Part shown: piece by piece, positions 1 to 8,745 of the stretch
Layout of the letters: each line of letters opens with the position of its first letter
Position numbering within the stretch: the stretch's first letter is position 1
Source of the DNA: Streptomyces pyxinicus
GTDB taxonomy: Bacteria; Actinomycetota; Actinomycetes; Streptomycetales; Streptomycetaceae
Reading direction: 5' to 3'
Assembly (NCBI RefSeq): GCF_024753135.1
Contig: NZ_JANUGP010000036.1
Span: 1 to 64,000, forward strand
DNA: 64,000 nucleotides
Made by a program: the position numbers and the translations under genes
Notes under the pieces: model-generated
Seen by the model: only the letters and a program-made list of their open reading frames with translations
Database searches by the model: none
What the model was told of the DNA's origin: nothing

Positions 1-37
1 TTTATCCATCCCCAGCCCCAGCCGCAGCAGTGAGCGT

Positions 38-529
38 GTGTCAGGCGCATCGGGCTCGCCGAGGTCTCTATCGTCCGTCTCGCTGGAGCGGGGCCTCGCG
101 TCGAGCCGGCCGCCATGTACGCGAGTATCAACGCCTGCGGCATCGCCGCTGGCACCGTCAGCGCCGAACCCGCCGGCATGCCCGCCCCTCAGCGCAACCG
201 CCTCGGTCCGCCAGCGGGAGTTGCCGCTGCGCACCGACCTGCGGGTCCTCAAGGCTGAGGTCCTGGCGGCCATCCTCGTCGGGCTCATGCAACTGGCCGG
301 GCGCGCACGCCGCGGCGGCACCTCCGTCGAGCTCTACCTGGTCGGAAGCACGGACGGAGCGCCCGCCGGCTCGCCGAACCGCCGCGCGCTCACCTGCGCC
401 AGCGCCCCTCTCGAAGCTGCCGAGTTCGTCGCCGGTCTCTACGAAGAGCTCGGCTTCGACGCGGTCGACGCGAGTCCGCGCAGCGAATGGCCGCTTGCCC
501 CCGTCCCGCGTAGCCCGCTATCCCGGTGA
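38..529 (+). CDS. Hypothetical protein, possibly only partly coding
   Basis: Open frame of 163 codons. The first 50 residues are Ser/Pro/Ala-rich and look non-coding. From about residue 60 the translation looks like a folded protein: an alternating helix stretch (LRTDLRVLKAEVLAAILVGL) followed by a Gly/Ser-rich segment and a Glu/Leu-rich helix. No family is recognised. The true start may lie further in, or before the window. It converges on the minus-strand gene that ends at 549. Codon use agrees with coding only in the second half, so confidence is low. Confidence 0.3.
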   Translation: MSGASGSPRSLSSVSLERGLASSRPPCTRVSTPAASPLAPSAPNPPACPPLSATASVRQRELPLRTDLRVLKAEVLAAILVGLMQLAGRARRGGTSVELYLVGSTDGAPAGSPNRRALTCASAPLEAAEFVAGLYEELGFDAVDASPRSEWPLAPVPRSPLSR

Positions 530-548
530 CCAAGGAGCAACTGTTCGC

Positions 549-1589
549 CTACCTCGCGACGGCCAGGCGCGCGGCCTGAGGATCGGCCCACCGGCAGGTC
601 CAGTGCAGGTCCCCGGAGTCCGGGCAGGCCTGCCATGACCTGACCAGTCCGGTCCGGACCAGCCGGTCGAGCATGTCGGGCAGCTCCGTGGGGTGCGTTC
701 CGCAGGCGCGCGTCATCTGGTCGAGTTCGGTCAGGCCGGAGCCAGTTTCGGGATCGGTATGTGCCGCGAGGTAGACAACGGCTAGTTGCAGCAGTGACCC
801 AGTGGCCTCTGCCCCGGCCGGGGAGCCAGCGCGCAGCGCCCAGTCCGCGGCCTGCACACGGTCTGGGCGGGCTGGGGCCTGGCCGAGCACTGTGATGTCG
901 AGCAGTTCGGCGACGACCTCGCCGGCGGAGCATGCGGGGGCGATACGCAGCCATCGCGCGTGTTCCAACTCGTGCCACGGGCCGGGGCCGTTGAGACGGA
1001 GGCTGCGCGGGATGCCCTGGGGCAGCCGGACGTGCATGGTGGCGTTCATGCGCAGGGCGCACTGCAGAGCGAGCAGGCGTGCGGCGGGCGAGACACCTGG
1101 CGGAAGTGCGGCGGCCAGGTAGTTGAGCATTTCGCGTACGCGGGTCTGTTCACCCGGGCCTCTGGCGCGCCGCTTGCGCCGCCGAGCGGTGGACGGTTGC
1201 GGCGACGTGCGGGCGGGGGTGGTGTCGGGCACGACGGCGGCCTGGGCGGTCGCGGCGGCGCAGGTACTGCAGGCGTCGGCGAGTCGCCATACTCGTCCGC
1301 CGCGTTCACAGGTGAGAAGAAGGCGGATGGGGCCGTCGCAACTGCGGTGACGGGGGTGCCAGCGGCAGCCGCGCTCATGGCACTGGCAGATCCTCAGGTG
1401 GGGCGGGAGGATGTCGCTGCGTGCGTGGCGTGCGAGGTGGGTGAGGGCGGCCGAGCGGGCGGAGGCCGCGGCGACCTGTCCGCTGGCGTCCGGGCATTGC
1501 GGGCAGACCAGGACGAGCCCGCCGGGGTGCGAGCGCAGTTCCACGGTCCAGGCGCGTGGCGTCGCCGGGCATGTTGTGCGCTGCCTCAT
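549..1589 (-). CDS. Hypothetical Cys/His-rich protein of plasmid/arm type
   Basis: 346 residues. I chose the ATG at 1589 because a GGAGGA sequence lies 8-10 bases upstream; the longer frame starting at 1649 has no such site. The N-terminal 120 residues carry several Cys pairs (CPQC, CQC-x3-GC, CSTC) and His residues, consistent with one or two zinc ribbons. A basic linker (RRRKRRAR) follows, then a helical C-terminal half that resembles a winged-helix regulator (a segment with LTELDQMTRACGTHPTELPD). I infer a DNA-binding or replication-associated protein, but no family is recognised. It is divergent from the XRE gene at 1754, and the shared spacer holds three inverted repeats, so both genes are probably under the same control. 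Confidence 0.6.
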   Translation of the reverse strand: MRQRTTCPATPRAWTVELRSHPGGLVLVCPQCPDASGQVAAASARSAALTHLARHARSDILPPHLRICQCHERGCRWHPRHRSCDGPIRLLLTCERGGRVWRLADACSTCAAATAQAAVVPDTTPARTSPQPSTARRRKRRARGPGEQTRVREMLNYLAAALPPGVSPAARLLALQCALRMNATMHVRLPQGIPRSLRLNGPGPWHELEHARWLRIAPACSAGEVVAELLDITVLGQAPARPDRVQAADWALRAGSPAGAEATGSLLQLAVVYLAAHTDPETGSGLTELDQMTRACGTHPTELPDMLDRLVRTGLVRSWQACPDSGDLHWTCRWADPQAARLAVAR

Positions 1590-1654
1590 GGGCGCGTGTT
1601 CCTCCCTGTGCTTGCGCGCCGGGCCCATCAGGGGGCTGTGGGCGGCCACTCACC

Positions 1655-1739
1655 ATAGGGCAGATCTCTGCCCTATCGCTGGCGCCGCGACCTGCAGAAT
1701 TAGGGCAGAGGTCTGCACTGACAGGGCAGGGGTCTGCCC
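1655..1739. promoter_or_regulatory. Three operator-like inverted repeats in a divergent promoter
   Basis: Three copies of GGGCAGA-N2-TCTGCCC, perfect or nearly so. The first (1655-1676) is perfect with ten-base arms (ATAGGGCAGA / TCTGCCCTAT) around two bases. The second (1703-1718) and third (1724-1739) have one or more mismatches. Centres are 45 and 21 bases apart; 21 is about two helical turns. They lie between a minus-strand gene starting at 1589 and the XRE regulator starting at 1754. I infer that the XRE protein binds here and represses itself and its neighbour. Confidence 0.6.
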
Positions 1740-1753
1740 CGTCGGATGGACGG

Positions 1754-2017
1754 GTGACGATCTTGCCGCCCGATCCGGACCTCACCGCGCTGCGCCTGGA
1801 GCTCGCGCGCCTGCGGGCCGTGCGCGGATGGACCTATGACGAGCTCGCCGCCCGCAGCGGCCTGGCCAGACGCACACTGATCGAGATCGAGCAGGGCCGC
1901 ACCATCGGCACCCTGAAGACCTGGCACGCCCTCGCCCACGCGCTGGGCACCCCGCTCGACGAGCTCTTCAGCACGCTGTGCCGCGGGCACGACCTGCCTG
2001 GGCCGAGCGAAGGCTGA
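1754..2017 (+). CDS. XRE-family helix-turn-helix regulator
   Basis: 87 residues from a GTG start, nearly all of it one Cro/C1-type helix-turn-helix. The sequence LRLELARLRAVRGWTYDELA leads into a recognition-helix region (ARSGLARRTLIEIEQG) and then a third helix pair with WHALAHALGTPLDELF. It has no effector domain, which fits a small autorepressor. The frame is open upstream to 1556, but the repeats and the conserved HTH length favour 1754. The three inverted repeats immediately upstream are the likely operator. The divergent gene at 549-1589 is the likely co-regulated partner. Confidence 0.75.
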   Translation: MTILPPDPDLTALRLELARLRAVRGWTYDELAARSGLARRTLIEIEQGRTIGTLKTWHALAHALGTPLDELFSTLCRGHDLPGPSEG

Positions 2018-2120
2018 TACCCGGTCCGAGCGGCCGCCGCGGGTCACTCAAACCAGCGAGGCGACCTCGAACACACAATCGGGCTTTCGCACTCCCGTTG
2101 CACTGCGTGCGGCCAGGTAG

Positions 2121-3065
2121 GTGACCCGGCGGCAGCGCTGCCGTAAATGCGGCGTGTTGGCTGGCAGGTTCGCGCGCATGCGCTCCACACCTCCCGCCCC
2201 CCGCCGCTGGGACGGCAGCCCGATCCTCGCCCACCGCGTGCGCCGTTCCCTGCAAATCTGCCCCGACGGCGCCAGCCGACTGCTGCGCTGCGGCCAAAGC
2301 GGCCGGTGCCGCGACTGCGGCAACCGGATCGAGTGGTATCACCGCAGTACTGAGCGGGCCGTCCGTCTCCATCCCCAGGAACTGCCAGCCGCCCGAGTGC
2401 CCGCCGTGTGCCGCTGGCACGTAAGCTCCGGCGTGGCCCACCCGGCCGGAGACGGCAGCAGCTGGTGTCGTCTGCCGCACGCCGTCGTCTGCCCCGCCCG
2501 GGATACTCCCCCCACTCCCCCTGAACTCGCCGGACTGCGCCGGTCTCTGGCCGTGAATACCCGCCGTCTGATCGACGCCGGCGTCTTCACCCCTCCCCCG
2601 GCTTCGCCGGACGGCCCTGCGTCCCAGCAGGCCGTCTGCCGACCGGCCCGGCCCATCGTGCAGCTGCTGTATCTCCGCTACCTCGTTTCCCGACCGGTGG
2701 AGGAGATCCAGTGCGTCGCGCAGACCCGGCGCCGCGATCGCTGCACCAGCCCGCTGCTCACCCCCGGCGCTCCGGCCGGCGCCTGGGCGCTGGTCCCGGC
2801 CACCGCATCAAGCGGTCAACTGGCCCTGCCCGCTCAGGTCATGGCGGTCTACGACCTCAACCGTGTCCCCTACGCCGAGCAGCTGCGCTGGCGCGCGCAG
2901 CGCTGCCCGCAGCACGCCGCCGCACCTACGGCCGCCGACGTGGCGGTGGCCGACTGGGAGCCCTTCGACCCGCTGCGCCACCACGAGCACATCCACACCC
3001 GCCTGCCCACCACTACCCGACGCCCCCGGCCTGCGGACCGCGCTCGGCAGGCGGCCCGGCCGTGA
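2121..3065 (+). CDS. DUF6083-type zinc-finger hypothetical protein
   Basis: 314 residues from GTG at 2121; ATG at 2178 is an alternative start. Pairs CRKC near the N-terminus and CRDC at about residue 61 suggest zinc binding. The segment CRWHVSSGVAHPAGDG followed by CRLPHAVVCP is what I recall as the core of DUF6083, found in many Streptomyces hypotheticals. The C-terminal third is rich in Pro and His. Function is unknown. Its stop overlaps the next start (GTGA at 3062-3065), which suggests a translationally coupled pair. Confidence 0.6.
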   Translation: MTRRQRCRKCGVLAGRFARMRSTPPAPRRWDGSPILAHRVRRSLQICPDGASRLLRCGQSGRCRDCGNRIEWYHRSTERAVRLHPQELPAARVPAVCRWHVSSGVAHPAGDGSSWCRLPHAVVCPARDTPPTPPELAGLRRSLAVNTRRLIDAGVFTPPPASPDGPASQQAVCRPARPIVQLLYLRYLVSRPVEEIQCVAQTRRRDRCTSPLLTPGAPAGAWALVPATASSGQLALPAQVMAVYDLNRVPYAEQLRWRAQRCPQHAAAPTAADVAVADWEPFDPLRHHEHIHTRLPTTTRRPRPADRARQAARP

Positions 3066-3547
3066 CGTCGCACCACGCCGTCGAGATCCTGCTGACCAGG
3101 CCAGCCGACCCCAGCGAACGCCGGTATATCCACAACAGCTGGCTGGCCATGGATGCGGACCACACCCGGCTGATGGCGGTCTGCAGCGCCCGCAGTCCCA
3201 GTGGCGCCTTGTACGCGCTGCGGCGCCAGCTGGGCGCACGCCTGCCGATCCACGTCCTGACCACGCACTACCCCGACCGACACGGCCAGGTCCTCTCAAC
3301 GTCGCCCTGGACCACGCCGCCGTGGGGGCCCTGCGCCAAACTGCGGCCGTCCTGGGGCAGCGTCCCCAGGAGCTGCTGCGGCGGCGGGTGGCCGCGGCCC
3401 TGGCCCGGGACGAGCAGGAACGCGCCCCGGCGCCTGGAGGTCCGACTCGAGAGTCTGCTCGCCGACCAACAGCCCGAAGAAGTCCTGGCCTGCGTGGCCG
3501 GCCTCCTGCACAGCCGCCGGCACCATCCCGCCCGCACAGCGCCGTAA
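3062..3547 (+). CDS. Hypothetical protein with a frame-swapped middle
   Basis: 161 residues as sequenced. GTG overlaps the stop of the DUF6083-type gene by four bases. The first 78 residues and the last 35 read well in one frame. Between about 3296 and 3430 the good coding signal lies in another frame (LNVALDHAAVGALRQTAAVL onward). Two extra bases in a CTCTC run near 3296 and one extra C in a CCCC run near 3430 would explain this and restore frame. The repaired protein would be a mostly helical ~160-residue polypeptide of unknown function. It is either a sequencing artefact or a genuine compensated double frameshift. Confidence 0.5.
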   Translation: MTSHHAVEILLTRPADPSERRYIHNSWLAMDADHTRLMAVCSARSPSGALYALRRQLGARLPIHVLTTHYPDRHGQVLSTSPWTTPPWGPCAKLRPSWGSVPRSCCGGGWPRPWPGTSRNAPRRLEVRLESLLADQQPEEVLACVAGLLHSRRHHPARTAP

Positions 3548-3619
3548 CCCCGTCTGCCGTGTCGCTCCCGACGCGGCGGCTGCAGGCGCCCCTGATCCTC
3601 TTCATCTTCCGCGGAGCCC

Positions 3620-5110
3620 TTGTTGCACACGCCCACCGACGAACAGGCCCACGCCGTCGACGCCTTCCGGGCCGGTCACCATCTCGTCCTGCAGGCCGGC
3701 GCCGGGACGGGAAAGACCAGCACGCTCACCCTGCTCGCCGCCAGCGCCCTCAGCCGCGGCCGCTATCTCGCCTTCAACAAGGACATCGCACGCGACGCCG
3801 CCGCTCGCTTCCCGCGCACGGTGGTGTGCAAGACCGCCCACGCCACGGCCTACGCCGCCCTCGGCCACCGCTACACAAGCCGGCTCAACAGCCCCCGCCA
3901 GCCGGCCTGGAAGACCGGCCAAGCACTCGGCATCACCCGCCCGCTGCGCATCGGCGATCACGAGATCAGCCCCCGGACGCTCTCCCACACCGTGCTGCGC
4001 ACCGTCACCCGCTACTGCCACTCCGCCGACCGCACCCTGGCCCGCCACCACGTACCGCACCTGCGCGGCCTGAACTCCTCCGGCGAACACGCCCAGCTCG
4101 CCCACGAGGTCCTGCCGTTCGCCCTCAAGGCCTGGGCCGACCTGCACAACCCCGAGACAGGTGTGGTCCGCTTCGAACACGACCACTACCTGAAGATGTG
4201 GGCTCTGACTGAGCCGACCATCGACGCCGACTTCCTCCTCCTCGACGAAGCCCAGGACACCAATCCCGTCCTCGAGGAGGTCTTCACCGCCCAGCGCCGC
4301 CATGCCCAGCTCGTCATGGTCGGCGACTCCGCCCAGGCCATCTACGGCTGGCGCGGTGCCCGGGACGTGATGACCGGCTTCGACGCCACTCCCCTGACCC
4401 TGACCCGCTCCTTCCGCTTCGGCCCCGCGATCGCCGAGGAGGCCAACCGGTGGCTCACGCTGGCCGACGCCCCCATCCGCCTGACCGGCACCGACACCAT
4501 CCCCACCGACGCCGGCAGCCTCAAACGGCCGGACGCAGTGCTGTGCCGCACCAACATCGGCGCCATGGCCGAAGTCATGCGCCTGCTCACTGCTGGCCAC
4601 CGCGTCGCCCTCACCCGCGGCGGCCGGCAACTCGCCGCACTCGCCCTCGCGGCCCGCGACCTGAAGGACGGCCGCCGCACCTCCCACCCCGAACTCGTAC
4701 TCTTCGCCTCCTGGGGAGAGTTGCAGGACTACGCCGCGCACGACCCCGCCGGACGCGACCTCCAACCCTTCGTCGACCTCGTCGACACTCACGGCCCCGA
4801 CGCCATCCTCACCGCAGTCGATCAACTCACTGACGAGACCCACGCCGACGTCACCGTCTCCACCGCCCACACCGCCAAAGGCCGCGAATGGCCCACCATC
4901 CGAATTGCCGACGACTTTCCCCCGCCCAGGGACACCAACCAGCACGACAGCCAAGGACGCCCCATCCCCGAACCCGTCAGCGACACCGACGCCCGCCTCG
5001 CCTACGTCGCCGTCACCCGCGCCCGCCACCACCTCGACCTCGGCGGCCTCTCCTGGATCAACACTCACCCCACCGCCCTGAGCTCGCCCTTGCCTCCCGG
5101 ACACGCCTGA
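3620..5110 (+). CDS. UvrD/PcrA-like superfamily 1 DNA helicase
   Basis: 496 residues from TTG, with GGAG seven bases upstream. This ATP-driven DNA unwinding enzyme has SF1A motifs in order: Q-motif region (TPTDEQAHAVDAF), Walker A AGAGTGKT (residues 26-33), motif Ia (YLAFNKDIARDA), Walker B LLLDEAQD (206-213), motif III (VMVGDSAQAIYGWRGA), motif IV near TLTRSFRFG, motif V (VSTAHTAKGREW) and motif VI (AYVAVTRARHHL). It is shorter than UvrD (~720), with reduced 1B/2B domains, like the stand-alone helicases found on plasmids and in defence loci. It probably follows the two coupled genes upstream in one transcript. Confidence 0.85.
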   Translation: MLHTPTDEQAHAVDAFRAGHHLVLQAGAGTGKTSTLTLLAASALSRGRYLAFNKDIARDAAARFPRTVVCKTAHATAYAALGHRYTSRLNSPRQPAWKTGQALGITRPLRIGDHEISPRTLSHTVLRTVTRYCHSADRTLARHHVPHLRGLNSSGEHAQLAHEVLPFALKAWADLHNPETGVVRFEHDHYLKMWALTEPTIDADFLLLDEAQDTNPVLEEVFTAQRRHAQLVMVGDSAQAIYGWRGARDVMTGFDATPLTLTRSFRFGPAIAEEANRWLTLADAPIRLTGTDTIPTDAGSLKRPDAVLCRTNIGAMAEVMRLLTAGHRVALTRGGRQLAALALAARDLKDGRRTSHPELVLFASWGELQDYAAHDPAGRDLQPFVDLVDTHGPDAILTAVDQLTDETHADVTVSTAHTAKGREWPTIRIADDFPPPRDTNQHDSQGRPIPEPVSDTDARLAYVAVTRARHHLDLGGLSWINTHPTALSSPLPPGHA

Positions 5111-5361
5111 CATCGAAGAGCAGCCCGAGCGGGGCGACTGCACACGCCATTGCCCGTTCCGAATGTCCGCACGCGCCTCACCGACTGGCTTACGCGTCCG
5201 GCACCCTGAGGAGGCGGGCGGGTACCCGATCCCATGTGCTGTTGGTGACGGACCCTATGCCGCATCGACATCTTCGAAGAAGGAGATTGTCGGCACGAGG
5301 CAGACTTCAAGCGTGGCTATCGCAACTGAAGCAACGGTTGGTTCGGGTCGTCCACCATGTC

Positions 5362-7359
5362 CTACGCGTCCTCGTCCGGAGCCTTCGCAAGCTGGGCCAG
5401 TACAGAAGCCGCGTAGCCGAGCCAGGTGTGCCGGGGCGGACGTCCGCGTGCACCGAGTGCGATCTCCTCATCATCGACCCATCCACGTACGGCGCCCTCG
5501 GGAATGAGATTGTCGTCGCCGAGGAAACTCGCCATGCCGACAGCGTGGAGCTGGTAGGAGGCCAAGACTCGAGCGTCCAACGGGCCATTTTCCCTGACTT
5601 CGATCCCCGTCTTCCGCGCCCATTGGCGAGCCGCTTGGGTCAGCTCCCGATCCGCCCGGCCTCGCGGGAAGGCACGGGATGCATCCTGTCGGCATCCGCA
5701 GCTCTTGGTGTTCCCGCGAGTAACGTCGGCCTGTGGGAGCCCGGTAACGACCGTCATACACCTGCATTGGTAGTCCCGCAGCGATCCAGCTCGCTTCTTC
5801 GGATTGGGGTACGGAGGGCCCACCGGTGTCAGCCAGCTGTCCGCATGTGGCTCGGTGGCCTTGAGTTGCCGTGGTACGGCGGCCGCTTTCGGAGCTTTGG
5901 GAAACCGGCGGGGCCGGTACGGCATACCTAGCAGAGCCTTCTCCACATCGGCCGCCGCTGTATCCGTGCCGTGCTCCATGTAGCTGGCGAGGTCGGGCAG
6001 CGGGTGCAAGCCGAGCTGGTGAACGCGCAGCAGGACTGCGGCGGCTACCTTCCACGCGCTCCAGCCTGAGCCGACAACGACATCGTGAGGTCCGACCGGG
6101 TCAAGGTCTTCGCGGACCCGGATCACCGTCTGGCCGGCGGCGGCAAGACGCTCGGTCTTCAGGCAATCGTCGGCTGCGCGGTCGCGCCAGGACTCAGGTC
6201 CATGGGTCTTCCAGCCGTCGAACTCCACAACGAGTTGCAACGCCTCCTCCCACATGTCGACCCGCACGCCGCGGTACCGCTTGCCGGGCACCGGGTCGAG
6301 TGGAATCGGCGCCTCGAGCTCCAAGGCTGGCAGGTGGGTACGCAGCTCGTGGTAGAGCGCAAGCGCCTTGGCGGAGACGTTCTTGGTGCACTTCAGACAA
6401 CCGGACCGCAGCGCCTTCGCCGTGCGGCGGTTGGGCGGTGCCAGCCAGTCCTCATGCTCCCCCTGTGAGGACGTACAGCGCCACGTCACCTCGATCTTGG
6501 ACCCGACAGGGGTGTTGTGCGCGTTCCGGCCCGCCGGGCCACGCACCCATTGCTCCGCGAGCTCCGGATACCACGCAGCCAGGCTGTTGGAGGCGTCGGC
6601 TTGGTCGGAATTGCAGACCGGGCAGCCGTTGATCCCAGCCGCTTTCCCGTTCCTGCTCCGCCGGCCGGTGCGGCTCTTGGTGGGCTGCTTCCAGATATGG
6701 GTCGCCCAATACCATTCTCCGGTCCCAGGCCGGACGGCAGGAACCTGATGCCACCAGGTCACCGGCTTGTTGTTGCCGTAGCTGATCTCCGCTGGCGCGC
6801 CAGAGTCGGGGTGGAGCTCGGCAGCCAGCGCGGAAATGGCCGCCACGGACCGCTCGAGGGCAGGTCGCTCTCCTGGCCGCGGCGCCGCGCCGGAGCACTT
6901 CGGGCACATGCTGGGCCGGTCGGTGCGGCTGCGGTCCTTCGGCGGAGCCATCCACGAGCCGTGTCCTGGTTCTACAGTGCAGCGCCATCTTCTGTCGGTT
7001 GCATCCCGCACGCCCACGCTCGCGGCATCCACCGTGTCCGCCCACTGGCTCTTCAGCACCATGACGTCGGCCACCGACAGCTCGCGCGGATCAGGGGCAG
7101 CCTGCACGGCACTGAGGATGTTGGCCCGGAGCTCCCGGTTGGCAGCGTTCTGCTTCTCGATCTTCGCGCGTACCTGTTCCAGCGAAGCGGCAACCTCAGC
7201 ACGCCACTGCTGCGTGAGCTCCTGCCAGAACTTCTTCTGACGCTCGTACTGAACTGCGCGGCACAGACCGACGAGCGGCTCCGGAAGAACAAGCGCCCCC
7301 GTGCGTGGCGGCTCAACAGCTGAAGTAGCCCTGGCTTTCGGCGAGGAGGCAGCGGTCAT
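5362..7359 (-). CDS. Zinc-finger array plus nuclease-like domain, large fusion protein
   Basis: 665 residues from the ATG at 7359; the frame runs on to 7563 but that part looks non-coding. After a helical N-terminus (to about residue 85) come repeated treble-clef-type units with CPKC, CPVC and CLKC pairs and W-rich strands (GHGSWMAPPKDR; a second unit with HEDWLAPPNRR), as in the DUF4379 'probable zinc ribbon' group. Around residue 370 is a PD-(D/E)XK/Vsr-like core: VDMWEEALQLVVEFDGWK with DCLKTERLAAAGQTVIRVRE. Another CGC pair and a C-terminal segment near residue 585 (ARQWARKTGIEVRENGPLDA) resembling the Lsr2 DNA-binding domain complete the chain. I infer a DNA-targeting nuclease, possibly defensive. 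Confidence 0.6.
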   Translation of the reverse strand: MTAASSPKARATSAVEPPRTGALVLPEPLVGLCRAVQYERQKKFWQELTQQWRAEVAASLEQVRAKIEKQNAANRELRANILSAVQAAPDPRELSVADVMVLKSQWADTVDAASVGVRDATDRRWRCTVEPGHGSWMAPPKDRSRTDRPSMCPKCSGAAPRPGERPALERSVAAISALAAELHPDSGAPAEISYGNNKPVTWWHQVPAVRPGTGEWYWATHIWKQPTKSRTGRRSRNGKAAGINGCPVCNSDQADASNSLAAWYPELAEQWVRGPAGRNAHNTPVGSKIEVTWRCTSSQGEHEDWLAPPNRRTAKALRSGCLKCTKNVSAKALALYHELRTHLPALELEAPIPLDPVPGKRYRGVRVDMWEEALQLVVEFDGWKTHGPESWRDRAADDCLKTERLAAAGQTVIRVREDLDPVGPHDVVVGSGWSAWKVAAAVLLRVHQLGLHPLPDLASYMEHGTDTAAADVEKALLGMPYRPRRFPKAPKAAAVPRQLKATEPHADSWLTPVGPPYPNPKKRAGSLRDYQCRCMTVVTGLPQADVTRGNTKSCGCRQDASRAFPRGRADRELTQAARQWARKTGIEVRENGPLDARVLASYQLHAVGMASFLGDDNLIPEGAVRGWVDDEEIALGARGRPPRHTWLGYAASVLAQLAKAPDEDA

Positions 7360-7428
7360 GCGCCGATGATGGCGTACAGCACTGACACCCCGCTGGATGC
7401 GACAGTAGGCATCGCCGGGGACTGAGCC

Positions 7429-7810
7429 GCCTACGCAGCCGACATCGCCACCGCCATCAACCGTCTCCTCGCCGGCACCCCACGCCGGCCCAATGGGCGA
7501 CTGAACGTCTCCCAGCTGGCCATCGAGGCAGACGTTAAGCGCTGGCACCAAACCCACCAGCACACCGATCTAAAGGACCGCTCCAAGCCGAGGTCGCACA
7601 GGCAGAGGCCAGCGGACCAAGGCAGCCCAGAGCGCTGACGCCTACGTACGCACTTAAGCGCGAGCACGCTGAGCTCCCGCCAGTACGCCGCCCCCTGGAG
7701 CGCCGCACGGAGATCTACACGACAGCGCTCAATCAGCTGACACTGGAGCACGCCGCCCTCAGAGTGCGATGCAGACGCAGCCAAGATCAGGACGCTGCCC
7801 CGGCGGCGCC
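7429..7810 (+). pseudogene. Remnant of a small DNA-binding/coiled-coil protein
   Basis: Reading from 7429 gives about 45 good residues (ATAINRLLAGTPRR, then LNVSQLAIEADVKRW, then THQHTDLKD). The good signal then moves to another frame (AEVAQAEASGPRQP to LNQLTLEHAAL). I recall intact homologues in Streptomyces mobile regions as ~110-residue proteins with a helix-turn-helix followed by a coiled coil. One frame change near 7573 and no start codon in a suitable place indicate decay. No other gene is visible between 7811 and 8403. Confidence 0.4.
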
Positions 7811-8403
7811 AGCCCCTATCCTGATGCTGTGGCTCGCCAGCCTCTGCCAAGCCTGCATCAATTCCACCGAATCACAGCAGCCCCAGAGTAACGGTGAACC
7901 AGGAAAATAGCAGGTCAGAGGCCTGCTTCTTAGCTGCAGCGGGCTCTCACTGACCACATCCTCGGATGAGGTTGGGCTCTGCTCAGAAACCTCGATAATC
8001 CTGTTCGGCCTGCGGGCAGCTTCGCTGGTCAGAGAGACTCTGCTTGGCCAGTAGTGCAGCTTCTTCGAAGTTTCCACGGTTCCGAGTAAACGGAGCAGCT
8101 CGCAAGCACGTTATGAAGAGCGACGAACTTGCACTTCCCGTGTCTGTCGTCAGGTCTGGCTGCCGATGGCTCACGACGAGGGGTGATCGGCGGCCAGACC
8201 CTTAACTGGAGATCGTTGCCGCATAGCAGACGAGATCCCATCCCGTCTGCTCTTTCCGCTGCCCTCCACCCGAAAGGGTGGCTATGCCCGTTCTGGCTGG
8301 AAATCCGGCGCGTCCTACTTCCACTCTCTTCCCGTCCCCGGTCAACCGTCGTCGCGGCCCGGGGGGAACAAGAACAAGATCAACGACAGACACGGGAAAG
8401 CAC

Positions 8404-8745
8404 ATGCAGATCATCAAGCCTCCTTGGTGGGGGCTGGGGCCGCAGACGCGATATGCGCTGCTGGCCCTCTCGCTGGGCGGGTGCGTTCTGGTCCAGCAGG
8501 CTGCTCCGGAGTGGAGCTCGGCCGCGGTGAAGACCCAGCTGGCGATCATCAGCTCCGCACTGATCCACGTCCTCTGGCTGATCATCCAGCGGTGCTGGAC
8601 GGCCCTGCGGCTGCGCTGGGTGTCCCTGCAGCAGTTCTGGTCGGACCTCCGGCAACTGGCCGCCCGAGCACGCGACCCCCAGCATGAGCGGCCCGAGACC
8701 CTGCGGGGGACCAACGGCACTACGGATGACAGCGGCTCGTTTTAA
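8404..8745 (+). CDS. Small membrane protein
   Basis: 113 residues. ATG at 8404 has GGGAAAG five bases before it. A hydrophobic segment with Cys (YALLALSLGGCVLVQQAA) and a second (LAIISSALIHVLWLII) give two transmembrane helices; the C-terminal 50 residues are basic and soluble. No family is recognised. The sigma factor gene starts inside its 3' end (ATG 8726), so the two are co-translated. A membrane partner of an ECF sigma factor is often an anti-sigma factor, but no zinc anti-sigma motif is seen, so that role is only a possibility. Confidence 0.6.
   Translation: MQIIKPPWWGLGPQTRYALLALSLGGCVLVQQAAPEWSSAAVKTQLAIISSALIHVLWLIIQRCWTALRLRWVSLQQFWSDLRQLAARARDPQHERPETLRGTNGTTDDSGSF

Noticed and set aside
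3602..5143. 513-codon minus-strand frame opposite the UvrD-like helicase
   Set aside because: Gly/Val/Glu-rich composition is the mirror of a GC-biased gene on the other strand, which carries clear helicase motifs.
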